Source of the DNA: Clostridiales bacterium
Lineage (GTDB): Bacteria > Bacillota_A > Clostridia > Oscillospirales > Oscillospiraceae
Assembly (NCBI GenBank): GCA_014799485.1
Contig: JAAVHY010000015.1
Coordinates: 1-11,798 of the forward strand
Direction: 5' to 3'
DNA length: 11,798 nucleotides
Made by a program: the position numbers and the translations under genes. The notes under the pieces were generated by a model, which saw nothing but the letters and a program-made list of their open reading frames with translations, was not told the origin of the DNA and ran no database searches. Shown piece by piece: positions 1-6,190 of this stretch (within the stretch, counting starts at the first letter, position 1; each line of letters starts with the position of its first letter).

Positions 1-1722
1 ACCTGCTATGAGTACGCCAAAAACAATGGTCATATTGTAATTGGTGAGTACATTGACAGGGCACAGAGCGGCACCACCGACAGCCGCGCGGCGTTTCAAC
101 ATATGATTGCCGATAGCGACAAGCACACTTTTGAAGCAGTCCTTGTCTATCAGCTTGACCGTTTTGCCCGCAACCGCTACGATAGCGCCATCAACAAGGC
201 CAAGCTGAAAAAGAACGGTGTTCGGGTGATTTCTGCCAGAGAAAACATCAGCAACGATGCCAGCGGTATTTTGGTAGAAGGCGTGTTGGAGAGTATGGCC
301 GAATACTATTCGGCAGAGTTAGCTCAAAAAATCCGGCGTGGTATGGATATAAACGCCGAAAAATGTTTAAGTAATGGAAGCAACCCTGGCCTTGGTTATT
401 ATGTGGACAAAGAACGCCGTTTTCATGTTGACCCGGAAACCGCGCCTGTGGTTCGAGAGATTTTTGAAATGTATGCCAGTGGAAAGACAGTCGCAGAGAT
501 CACCAAGTATCTCAACGCCAAGCAGATCAAAACCTCTCTTGGCAAGGCATTTAACAAGAACAGCCTCCATCGTCTGCTCCGTAATAAGCGGTACATTGGT
601 TATTACATCTACAAGGACACCGAAACACCGGATGGGATGCCCCGAATCATTGAGGACGAGCTGTTTGAGCGTGTCCAGCGTATTCTTGACTGCAACAAAA
701 AAGCCCCGGCGAGAGCACGAGGCAAAGAAGAATATTTATTGACCACTAAGCTGTTTTGCGGCTATTGTCATGAGATGATGACGGGCTATGGCGGTACGGG
801 GAAGTCTGGCAAAGCGTATCACTATTATGCCTGCAAAAACGCCAAGAAAAAGCTGTGCCGCAAAAAGGTGGTGAATAAGAAGGCAATCGAGGACAGAGTT
901 GTTTCGGAGTGCTACAAACTGCTGACGGACAAAAATATCGAAAAGATCGCTACCGCAGTTGCCGCCGCCTGTGAAGCAGATTTTGACAATTCTACAGTCA
1001 AACGACTGAAATCCTCTCTGAAAGAAATTGATACTGCTATCGAAAATCTTTGGACTGCCCTGGAGCGCGGGCAAGCCGCCGACATGATTACAGAGCGCAT
1101 TGAAAAACGGCAGAAAGAGAAAGTTGAGATTCAGGCTCAGCTTGCTATTGAAATGGGAAAGCAGGTAGTCTTTACTGCTCCGCAGATCAAAGCCTATTTA
1201 TGTTCTCTCCGAAAAGGCAGTATCAACGACGAAAATGTCCGTAAGGGCATCGTCAATATTTTCCTTCGGGCAATTTATTTGAAAGATGATCGCTTCACGT
1301 TGATCCTCAACGGCGGTGACAGGCCAATCGAGATCGACGATGTGCTGTTGGAGGAAGTCGAGGAAAACTTGGAAGGGGCGGGGTGTTCATCTATGGTTGC
1401 GTACGCTCCACCACATGAAAGGTATACGAACACCGTTTCCAAAGCCAGTCTGGCGGTGTACGGAACCTGGTTCGCCCTCGTAGTCAACATAGACGACTAC
1501 GAGGGCGAATTCTATCCTGAGACGACGCTGCCGACCTATAGAGAGATCCGCGCCTGGATCAAGGAGCGCTACGGTTTCACCGTCAACAGCGCCAGCATAT
1601 CGCAGACCAAGAAGAAATACGGACTTATCGCAGATACCGAAGGGCGCTACGTCCAGAAAGTGAAGCCAGAGAAAGAGACGGCAATCCGCGAGGCGTTTGT
1701 TTGGTTCGGATTACTGAAATGA
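1..1722 (+). CDS. Large serine recombinase (site-specific integrase), 5'-partial, with a C-terminal tail resembling rRNA methyltransferase ends
   Basis: The frame is open from base 1 (573 codons seen), so the start and about 30 residues, including the catalytic serine, lie upstream of the window. The visible part begins in the resolvase domain (GEYIDRAQSGTTD, then YQLDRFARNRYD), followed by the recombinase domain (about nt 380-690, GLGYYVD, RRLLRNKRYIGYY-like segment), a zinc ribbon (LFCGYC near 754-771 and YYACKN/KKLCRKK near 826-870) and a coiled coil (about 990-1165). Such enzymes integrate and excise mobile elements at att sites. The family usually ends near GCSSMVAYAPP (about 1384-1413). 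Here the frame continues about 100 codons into a tail (LPTYREIRAWIKERYGF ... EKETAIREAFVWFGLL) that resembles the C-terminal segment of Firmicutes RumA/RlmCD-type 23S rRNA uracil methyltransferases. I infer that translation runs through the att junction into a target-gene 3' end. Recombinase call is secure; tail origin is inference. Confidence 0.93.
   Translation, partial: TCYEYAKNNGHIVIGEYIDRAQSGTTDSRAAFQHMIADSDKHTFEAVLVYQLDRFARNRYDSAINKAKLKKNGVRVISARENISNDASGILVEGVLESMAEYYSAELAQKIRRGMDINAEKCLSNGSNPGLGYYVDKERRFHVDPETAPVVREIFEMYASGKTVAEITKYLNAKQIKTSLGKAFNKNSLHRLLRNKRYIGYYIYKDTETPDGMPRIIEDELFERVQRILDCNKKAPARARGKEEYLLTTKLFCGYCHEMMTGYGGTGKSGKAYHYYACKNAKKKLCRKKVVNKKAIEDRVVSECYKLLTDKNIEKIATAVAAACEADFDNSTVKRLKSSLKEIDTAIENLWTALERGQAADMITERIEKRQKEKVEIQAQLAIEMGKQVVFTAPQIKAYLCSLRKGSINDENVRKGIVNIFLRAIYLKDDRFTLILNGGDRPIEIDDVLLEEVEENLEGAGCSSMVAYAPPHERYTNTVSKASLAVYGTWFALVVNIDDYEGEFYPETTLPTYREIRAWIKERYGFTVNSASISQTKKKYGLIADTEGRYVQKVKPEKETAIREAFVWFGLLK
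1471..1509. repeat. Perfect 15-bp inverted repeat at the recombinase/tail join
   Basis: The arms TTCGCCCTCGTAGTC (1471-1485) and GACTACGAGGGCGAA (1495-1509) are exact reverse complements separated by 9 nt. The repeat lies inside the recombinase reading frame, where family-typical sequence ends and the methyltransferase-like tail begins. It could be an attachment-site relic, a foldback made during rearrangement, or chance coding sequence. Position and perfection favour one of the first two. Confidence 0.8.
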
Positions 1723-1729
1723 GAATGAT

Positions 1730-2071
1730 ATGTTACAGAGGCCGCTCCAGGACATTGTGTTCGGGAGCGGCCCTTTTGTAAGCCGCTGGACCGACCGGGA
1801 GGGAAACAACCGGGAGGCCGCGGAAATCGTCGCGAACAGCGGCTACGCTGACCGCGTTGCAAAGAAGGAGTGTATCATCCTGTTCCTGCGCCGGTGCGAG
1901 GATATATCCAAACCGTTTTATACTGTGGAAATCCGGGGCGGGAAGATTGCTCAGGTGCGCGGGATGCAGAACTGCGACGCCACGCCCGAGGTGGAGACGT
2001 TCATGGCCCAGTGGGAGCGGCGCGTCCTTCAGGGGCGGGAAATGGAGGACGGCATGGAGATGGCCGCTTGA
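1730..2071 (+). pseudogene. PcfJ-like protein, C-terminal fragment
   Basis: The open frame encodes 113 residues. Its second half (SGYADRVAKKECIILFLRR, then KPFYTVEIRGGKIAQVRG and CDATPEVETFMAQW) matches the C-terminal pattern of PcfJ-like proteins found in conjugative plasmids and ICEs: Y-ADR-A-G/K-ILFLRR, FYT-E, RG--N-D-TPEV--F. PcfJ-like proteins are normally several hundred residues long, and the conserved HC motif expected just before this segment is missing (EAAEIVANS instead). The first codons lie inside the terminator at 1740-1777 and no Shine-Dalgarno precedes the ATG at 1730. I therefore read it as the surviving 3' end of a pcfJ-like gene, cut about nt 1780-1830 by the event that placed the recombinase end next to it. 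Its exact role in conjugation is poorly known. Confidence 0.6.
1740..1777 (+). terminator. Rho-independent terminator of the recombinase gene
   Basis: GGCCGCTCC (1740-1748) pairs perfectly with GGAGCGGCC (1764-1772) across a 15-nt loop and is followed by CTTTTGT. It starts 17 nt after the recombinase stop codon. Confidence 0.8.
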
Positions 2072-2089
2072 AAATTTTTGCCCAAGAGG

Positions 2090-2118
2090 TTGACAAACCG
2101 CCCCCGGTCGTGTATCAT
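2090..2118 (+). promoter_or_regulatory. Sigma-A promoter, module copy 1
   Basis: TTGACA (2090-2095), 17-nt spacer, TATCAT (2113-2118); predicted start near 2125. An AAAATTTTTGCCC tract (from 2071) precedes it directly after the stop of the PcfJ fragment. The -10 region forms one arm of a 10-bp inverted repeat, TATCATGTCC (2113-2122) / GGACATGATA (2137-2146), which could be an operator. The same arrangement recurs at 3269-3297. Confidence 0.85.
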
Positions 2119-2131
2119 GTCCATAGTTTCC

Positions 2132-2173
2132 AAAAAGGACATGATACGGCGACAGCTGTATTATGCCCTTTTT
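2132..2173 (+). terminator. Leader hairpin with terminator character (putative attenuator), copy 1
   Basis: AAAAAGGACATGATAC (2132-2147) plus GGC pairs with GCT plus GTATTATGCCCTTTTT (2158-2173). This gives 19 positions with one A-C mismatch (2139/2166), a G-U pair at 2143/2162 and a GACA loop. The U-tract continues as CTGTTTTTA. It begins about 7 nt after the predicted transcription start and about 50 nt before the start codon of the next gene, so most transcripts should end here unless something permits read-through. Copy 2 at 3312-3353 keeps the fold with different paired bases. Confidence 0.75.
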
Positions 2174-2222
2174 CTGTTTTTACAGAGCGAAGGGTAACTC
2201 TATTACGAGGAGGACACCCATC

Positions 2223-2585
2223 ATGGCAACCAAGCAAAACGCGAAGGAGTATCCCATCCAGATCATCCGCGAGGACCTGCGGCGGCGCTCGACCCAGGAA
2301 GCGGCCCTGCTGTCGCGATCCGTCGGCCGGCTGACCTCCTGTGACGTCCAACCCTGCCTGGAGTACCGCGACGAGATCGCCAGCGAGCACGCCGTCATTG
2401 AGCGGCTGCTCTACGTCCAGGAGTGCCGGAACTCCCTGGAGCGGTGCATCGGTTCCGGGAGTGCCCGCCTGCGCTACCGCTGGCGGGACGGCCGGGTGAC
2501 CGAGACCCGGTTCCGCAGGACGGCTCCCGGAAGGATCAGGGTCAGCGGACTGCTGGCCGAGCCCGTGCTGAAAGCGGCAGGCTGA
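2223..2585 (+). CDS. Hypothetical small basic protein (120 aa)
   Basis: ATG at 2223 is preceded by GAGGAGG (2207-2213) at 9-nt spacing, which decides the start over the in-frame upstream ATG at 2163 that sits inside the leader hairpin. The product (MATKQNAKEYPIQIIREDLR...) is rich in Arg and Glu, with no signal peptide, membrane segment or motif I recognise. The first two thirds look helical; the last third (ARLRYRWRDGRVTETRFRR) looks like a charged beta hairpin. It is the only gene between the module-1 promoter/attenuator and the terminator at 2595-2633, so it forms its own transcription unit. Its shared regulation with the ClpP operon suggests a linked role. Function unknown. Confidence 0.75.
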   Translation: MATKQNAKEYPIQIIREDLRRRSTQEAALLSRSVGRLTSCDVQPCLEYRDEIASEHAVIERLLYVQECRNSLERCIGSGSARLRYRWRDGRVTETRFRRTAPGRIRVSGLLAEPVLKAAG

Positions 2586-2594
2586 ACGCAAGGA

Positions 2595-2633
2595 CCGCCG
2601 CAGTGGATTTCATATCCGCCGCGGCGGCTTTTT
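2595..2633 (+). terminator. Intrinsic terminator after the 120-aa gene
   Basis: CCGCCGC (2595-2601) pairs with GCGGCGG (2621-2627) and is followed by CTTTTTGCGTTTT. It starts 10 nt after the stop codon at 2585. Confidence 0.75.
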
Positions 2634-2653
2634 GCGTTTTCCCTGTGGACATC

Positions 2654-3244
2654 ATGGTGGACACGGGTGATGGCAACTGCGACTACACCCTCAACGTCGC
2701 CTATCCCTGCTGGTACGGGGCCTACGGCGCACCCATCGACGACAGGGCGGGCATCGTGTGGCTGGCAAAGACCCAGGGCTACACCCGTGGCAGGCTGCAG
2801 CGGGCCCTGCGGCAAGGGGACATGGCGAACCCGAGGGGCTTTCTGGAGTCCATGCGGGTGGAGCTTGCCAACCTGCCCTCGGCCATGTCCACGGTGACGT
2901 TCCTGGTGGAACTGACGCTGGAGCAGTTGATCGAACTGAACCGGCTCATCAAGCTGCAGGACAGGGACGGCCATCACTGGGATAGCCGGGAGAACCCGTA
3001 CTGCGGGTATATCATCCTCGACAAGGACACCATGACGGGGCTGTACGATCCCTGGCAGGGCGGCGGGAGCGTTCTGGAAATCCAGTTGGAGAAGGATGTA
3101 CGCCTGCCCATCAAGTACATCCGCTCCGCCCTGCCGGACGGCGGCGACGGCTACCCGGTGGGCGAAGTCTACGGGATGTGCGGCTCCGCGTGGAAGCGCG
3201 GCGGCTTGAAGCTCATCCACGCGCCGGTGAAGCTGGCGGCATGA
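2654..3244 (+). CDS. Hypothetical protein (196 aa), unrecognised family
   Basis: The frame reads MVDTGDGNCDYTLNVAYP, then WYGAYGAPIDD, a helical centre (VTFLVELTLEQLIELNRL), and a C-terminal part with DGHHWDSRENPYCGYIIL and LYDPWQGGGSVLEIQLEKDV. It looks like a genuine cytoplasmic alpha/beta protein, but I cannot name the family. Codon use and high GC match the neighbours. The start is uncertain: ATG 2654 (or GTG 2645) lacks a Shine-Dalgarno and follows only 20 nt after a terminator, and the frame stays open upstream to 2423. Either the real 5' end was replaced by the upstream cassette, or expression depends on terminator read-through. Promoter module 2 begins within a few bases of its stop codon. 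Confidence 0.6.
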   Translation: MVDTGDGNCDYTLNVAYPCWYGAYGAPIDDRAGIVWLAKTQGYTRGRLQRALRQGDMANPRGFLESMRVELANLPSAMSTVTFLVELTLEQLIELNRLIKLQDRDGHHWDSRENPYCGYIILDKDTMTGLYDPWQGGGSVLEIQLEKDVRLPIKYIRSALPDGGDGYPVGEVYGMCGSAWKRGGLKLIHAPVKLAA

Positions 3245-3268
3245 ACGGAAAATTTTTTGCCGGCACTG

Positions 3269-3297
3269 TTGACAAACCGGCACGGAGCGCGTATAAT
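3269..3297 (+). promoter_or_regulatory. Consensus sigma-A promoter, module copy 2
   Basis: TTGACA (3269-3274), 17-nt spacer, TATAAT (3292-3297): a perfect consensus. It is preceded by GGAAAATTTTTTGCC (3248-3262) directly after the stop of the 196-aa gene. It shares TTGACAAACCG with copy 1. ATGTCC (3296-3301) and GGACAT (3317-3322) form a shorter version of the copy-1 inverted repeat. Predicted start near 3304. Confidence 0.9.
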
Positions 3298-3311
3298 GTC
3301 CCCAATATGAA

Positions 3312-3353
3312 AAAAAGGACATGAAATGGCTACGGCCATTTTATGCCCTTTTT
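3312..3353 (+). terminator. Leader hairpin with terminator character (putative attenuator), copy 2
   Basis: AAAAAGGACATGAAATGGC (3312-3330) pairs with GCCATTTTATGCCCTTTTT (3335-3353) around a TACG loop closed by C-G, a UNCG-type stable tetraloop. The stem is 19 positions long with one A-C mismatch (3319/3346) and a G-U pair (3323/3342), both at the same places as in copy 1. The U-tract continues as CTTTTTG. Inner pairs differ from copy 1 but still pair (for example C2147-G2158 versus T3327-A3338), so the structure is conserved. Confidence 0.8.
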
Positions 3354-3399
3354 CTTTTTGCGCCGGAAAGAGGGGAAATTGGAAAGGAGAACACCGATC

Positions 3400-3732
3400 A
3401 TGAAGCAAATCCAACCCCGTCCCCTGGACGAACGCGTCCAGAGGGTGAACGAAGGCCGGTCCGCCTACCCGGAATACACCCTCAGCGTCATCCGGAACCT
3501 GGCGGAAATGCCCATCGCGGACTATCTGGCCCGGTTCGAGGAGGCGCGGGCGCGGCTCTGCGTGCTCCTCTCGCTGCCGGACTGCTCGGGCCTGACCTAT
3601 CAGGAGACAGCCTGCCGGATCCACCGCCTGCACCGTAAGAACTCCAGGGCGGCAGGCGAGGCCGCCTGCATTTTGGCCAACCCGATGAAATATTACTACG
3701 ATCACTGCGTCAAAGGGGAGGGCGGCGCATGA
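3400..3732 (+). CDS. Hypothetical protein (110 aa), first gene of the ClpP/VirD4-like operon
   Basis: ATG 3400 follows GGAAAGGAGA (3381-3390). The in-frame ATG at 3343 lies in the attenuator stem and has no RBS. The product (MKQIQPRPLDERVQRVNEGR...) looks mostly alpha-helical and soluble, with a central ADYLARFEEARARLCVLLSL helix and a C-terminal AACILANPMKYYYDHC segment. No known motif seen. Its stop overlaps the next start as ATGA (3729-3732), which suggests translational coupling and fixed stoichiometry with the following protein. It is the first gene after promoter module 2, so it is exposed to the attenuator. Function unknown; position suggests a partner of the ClpP-like protease or VirD4-like ATPase. 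Confidence 0.75.
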   Translation: MKQIQPRPLDERVQRVNEGRSAYPEYTLSVIRNLAEMPIADYLARFEEARARLCVLLSLPDCSGLTYQETACRIHRLHRKNSRAAGEAACILANPMKYYYDHCVKGEGGA

Positions 3733-4055
3733 AACAGATCGAAAAGATCCCGCTGGCCAACCGCCTGCGGCAGGCGGCTGCGAAACAGCCCACGCCCTAT
3801 TTCCTGCACATCTACCGATTCTACATGGACACATATTTTTACGGGCTGGCCGAGCTGGCCGGGGATAACCGTGACCTCACGGAGACCCTGGACAAAAATC
3901 TGCTGTCCCACCTGGCCCAATACGAGGAAGCGCCGCTCCTGGCGGATTTTGTCGCCGAGAGCATGGAGCTTCCCCGGTGGGAGCTGGGGGAGCTGCTCTA
4001 TCAGGTATTGGTCAAGCCATTTGCCGAGTTGGAAGAAAGGAGAAAAACGATATGA
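3729..4055 (+). CDS. Hypothetical acidic helical protein (108 aa)
   Basis: The start overlaps the upstream stop (ATGA, 3729-3732) and its own stop overlaps the start of the ClpP-like gene (ATGA, 4052-4055), so three genes are coupled. The product (MKQIEKIPLANRLRQAAAKQ...) looks all-helical and acidic, with an aromatic stretch (PYFLHIYRFYMDTYFYG) and a Glu/Leu-rich C-terminus (WELGELLYQVLVKPFAELEE). No membrane helix, signal peptide or known motif. Its N-terminus (MKQI) resembles that of the preceding protein only over a few residues. A small adaptor or chaperone for the downstream enzymes is possible but purely inferred from position. Confidence 0.75.
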   Translation: MKQIEKIPLANRLRQAAAKQPTPYFLHIYRFYMDTYFYGLAELAGDNRDLTETLDKNLLSHLAQYEEAPLLADFVAESMELPRWELGELLYQVLVKPFAELEERRKTI

Positions 4056-4630
4056 ACATACCCGCCGTCATTGAAAGGACCAGCGAGGGCATCCAACGCT
4101 GCGAGATCCAGGACGTGATGCTCCAGCGGCGTGAAATCGACTGCGTGGGGAAGATCGACCGCGAGTCCGTCAACGCCATCATTTTGCAGCTGCGGTATCT
4201 CCAGTCGCTGGACGATGCCGGGGAGATCACCATCTACGTCAACAGCCCCGGCGGGAGCATCGACGACGGGCTGGCGCTGATCGACGTCATGGCCGCCCTG
4301 CGCTGTCCCATCCGTACCGTCTGTGTGGGTCTGGCGGCCAGCATGGGGGCGCTCCTGTTCGCGTCCGGCGACAAGCGGGACATCCTGCCCCATGGACGCG
4401 TCATGATACACGACCCGCTGATCGCGGGCGGTGTTGGCGGGAGCGCCCTGAAGCTGGACGCCGTCGCCCGGGACCTGATGAAGGCCCGGGAGACCATTGC
4501 CCAGATCCTGTCCGAGCGCACCGGGCACACCATCGAGGAGGTCTACGAAAAGACTGCCAACGACACTTACTTCGATGCTCAGGAAGCGTTGGAGTGGGGG
4601 CTGGCGGACCGTATCATCCACGAGATTTAG
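4052..4630 (+). CDS. ClpP-like serine protease (192 aa) in a conjugative-element context
   Basis: ATG 4052 is coupled to the upstream stop and follows GAAAGGAG at 4034-4041. The ClpP/crotonase fold is clear: ITIYVNSPGGSIDDGLALID (about 60-79), nucleophile Ser97 in GLAASMGA, His120 in VMIHDPL (ClpP usually MIHQP) and Asp171 in ANDTYFDAQEAL, then EWGLADRII. All three catalytic residues occur at the spacing of housekeeping ClpP, and the length is typical. ClpP forms a tetradecameric peptidase chamber that needs an AAA+ unfoldase (ClpX/A/C) to degrade folded proteins; none is encoded here. It sits between two small unknown genes and a VirD4-like ATPase with 13 nt to the latter. ClpP-like proteins on phages and ICEs are known and usually of unclear function. 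A housekeeping clpP is unlikely, as tig/clpX are absent. Confidence 0.88.
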   Translation: MNIPAVIERTSEGIQRCEIQDVMLQRREIDCVGKIDRESVNAIILQLRYLQSLDDAGEITIYVNSPGGSIDDGLALIDVMAALRCPIRTVCVGLAASMGALLFASGDKRDILPHGRVMIHDPLIAGGVGGSALKLDAVARDLMKARETIAQILSERTGHTIEEVYEKTANDTYFDAQEALEWGLADRIIHEI

Positions 4631-4643
4631 GGAGGGCCGGAAC

Positions 4644-5936
4644 ATGAGGAACACAGGTTATCGGATCCTGGCCGAGGGCCAGACGGTGAGCAATGACACC
4701 TGGGCCACCGGGCTGAACAACAACGACGTGATCATCGGCCCCAGCGGCGCGGGAAAGACCCGTGGCTACGTCAAGCCCAACCTTTTGCAGGGCAGCGAAA
4801 GTATGCTGATCACCGACCCCAAAGGCAGCCTGCGGCAGGAAGTCGGGCCTGTCCTGGAGCGAAGCGGCTACCGGGTGAGGGAGATCGACCTGGCGGACTG
4901 CCTCGCGTCCCCCTGGGGGTACAATCCGCTGGACTATGTCCGCCACGACGACCGGCGGGACGCGTACCGCGAACAGGACATCATGACCATCGCCGCCTGT
5001 TTGGTGCCCCTCAGCTCCCATGAACAGTTTTGGGATCTGTCCGCGCGGATGCTGCTGGAGGCGCTGATCGGCTACGTCCTGGAATGCCTGCCGGAGGATG
5101 AGCACGACCTGTACACCGTGTCCCGGCTGCTCCAGGAAATGGGCGGCAAATCCTTCGACTACCTGTTCTCAGAACTGGAGCAGATTGCCCCCGGCTGTTT
5201 CCCGGTCAGCCGGTACCGGATGTTCCGGCTGGCGAAGAACGCGGACAAAATGTTTTCGAGCATCTTGGGCATCCTGGCCGCAAACCTCAGCCCCTACACG
5301 TTTGACGGTGCAAGGGCGTTGTTTCAAAATTCCCGGAAAATCATTTTCCCAGACCTGGGCCAGGAGAAAACGGCGGTGTTCCTGACGGTGAGCGACACGG
5401 ACCGCTCCATGGACGGGCTGGCCAACCTGTTCTACACCCAGGCGCTGCAAAGCCTGTGCGCCGCCGCGGACAAAAGCCCCGGCCACCGTCTGGCCGTCCC
5501 GGTGCGCTTCATTCTGGACGACTTCGCCGCCAACACCTGCATCCCGGATTTTGACAAGACCGTTTCCGTCACCCGTTCCCGGGAGGTCAGCGTAAGCATC
5601 ATTTTGCAGAGCCTGTCCCAGCTGGAAGCCCTGTACGGGCACGCGAAGGCGCTGACCATCCTGAACAACTGCGACAATCTCCTGTACCTGGGCGGCCAGG
5701 ACGTGGAAACGGCGACGTTCGTCAGCAAAAAGGCCAACCGGCCCGTCAGCGACATCCTCAATATGCCCCTGGACAGCGCGTGGCTGTTCACGCGGGGGAG
5801 CGCGCCCCGGCAGGTCAGGAAATTCAAGCTGGAGAGTCACCCGCGTTACCGGGAGCTGCCGGAGAGCCGCTGTGATGGCAAGTGGAAGGATCTGCCGGAA
5901 ACGGAACTCCTGCCGGACGCGCAGCTGACCGCGTGA
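4644..5936 (+). CDS. VirD4/TraG-like type IV coupling-protein ATPase, soluble short form (430 aa)
   Basis: ATG 4644 follows GGAGGG (4631-4636). The nucleotide-binding fold has Walker A GPSGAGKT (32-39), ITDPKGSL (57-64) as in VirD4/TraG proteins, Walker B RFILDDFA (288-295), the IILQSLSQLEALYG helix (319-332) and NNCDNLLYLGGQDVETA (341-357). Coupling proteins bring relaxase-bound DNA to the conjugative secretion channel. Typical VirD4/TcpA-type proteins have about 600 residues with two N-terminal membrane helices. This one begins only 31 residues before Walker A and shows no hydrophobic segment, so it appears soluble. Walker B has DD where coupling proteins commonly have DE. It is the last gene of the operon; the terminator follows at 6149. 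A channel-anchored role would need a separate membrane partner, so a non-conjugative role with the ClpP-like protein is conceivable. Confidence 0.88.
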   Translation: MRNTGYRILAEGQTVSNDTWATGLNNNDVIIGPSGAGKTRGYVKPNLLQGSESMLITDPKGSLRQEVGPVLERSGYRVREIDLADCLASPWGYNPLDYVRHDDRRDAYREQDIMTIAACLVPLSSHEQFWDLSARMLLEALIGYVLECLPEDEHDLYTVSRLLQEMGGKSFDYLFSELEQIAPGCFPVSRYRMFRLAKNADKMFSSILGILAANLSPYTFDGARALFQNSRKIIFPDLGQEKTAVFLTVSDTDRSMDGLANLFYTQALQSLCAAADKSPGHRLAVPVRFILDDFAANTCIPDFDKTVSVTRSREVSVSIILQSLSQLEALYGHAKALTILNNCDNLLYLGGQDVETATFVSKKANRPVSDILNMPLDSAWLFTRGSAPRQVRKFKLESHPRYRELPESRCDGKWKDLPETELLPDAQLTA

Positions 5937-6148
5937 CGGCACAAATCGTTCAGAAAGTAGCCCAATCCAGACCCCTTAGTGGGCAAATGATTGCCGACCC
6001 ACACCCGAAATGTGGAAATTGGCCCATGATTGGCCCAAATGTGGGCCGTTTTCCAAGTCCAACCAGGCTTTTGGTCCAAAATTCGGCCCCGAAGTGGGTT
6101 AATTCTTTGCTATCCGGCTCTATCACACGAAAATCATCTGCACATATC
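5937..6148. other. Non-coding spacer with short direct and inverted repeats
   Basis: No frame here has an RBS or protein-like composition. The sequence contains the direct repeat ATTGGCCCA (6018-6026 and 6029-6037), GGCCCA/TGGGCC inverted repeat (6021-6026, 6042-6047), GGCAA-ATGA-TTGCC (5983-5996) and CCACA/TGTGG around 6000-6014. It lies between the VirD4-like gene and its terminator. It could be a protein-binding site; nothing more specific can be said. Confidence 0.4.
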
Positions 6149-6190
6149 ACCCCCGTGAAGCGTTAAATCGCTTTGCGGGGGTATTTTTTT
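6149..6190 (+). terminator. Strong intrinsic terminator closing the ClpP/VirD4-like operon
   Basis: ACCCCCGTGAAGCG (6149-6162) pairs with CGCTTTGCGGGGGT (6169-6182) with a 6-nt loop and one small internal mismatch, followed by ATTTTTTT. It lies about 210 nt after the last operon gene. Confidence 0.9.

Noticed and set aside
2163..2222. In-frame N-terminal extensions of both module genes starting MPFF (2163 and 3343), both ending RRTPIM before the called start.
   Set aside because: The upstream ATGs lie inside the attenuator stem with no Shine-Dalgarno; the similarity follows from conserved leader DNA. The strong RBS favours 2223 and 3400.
2474..3322. Long minus-strand frames opposite 2474-3322, 5169-5942 and 9930-11453.
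   Set aside because: Shadows of GC-rich plus-strand genes; low-complexity composition, no start signals, no domains.
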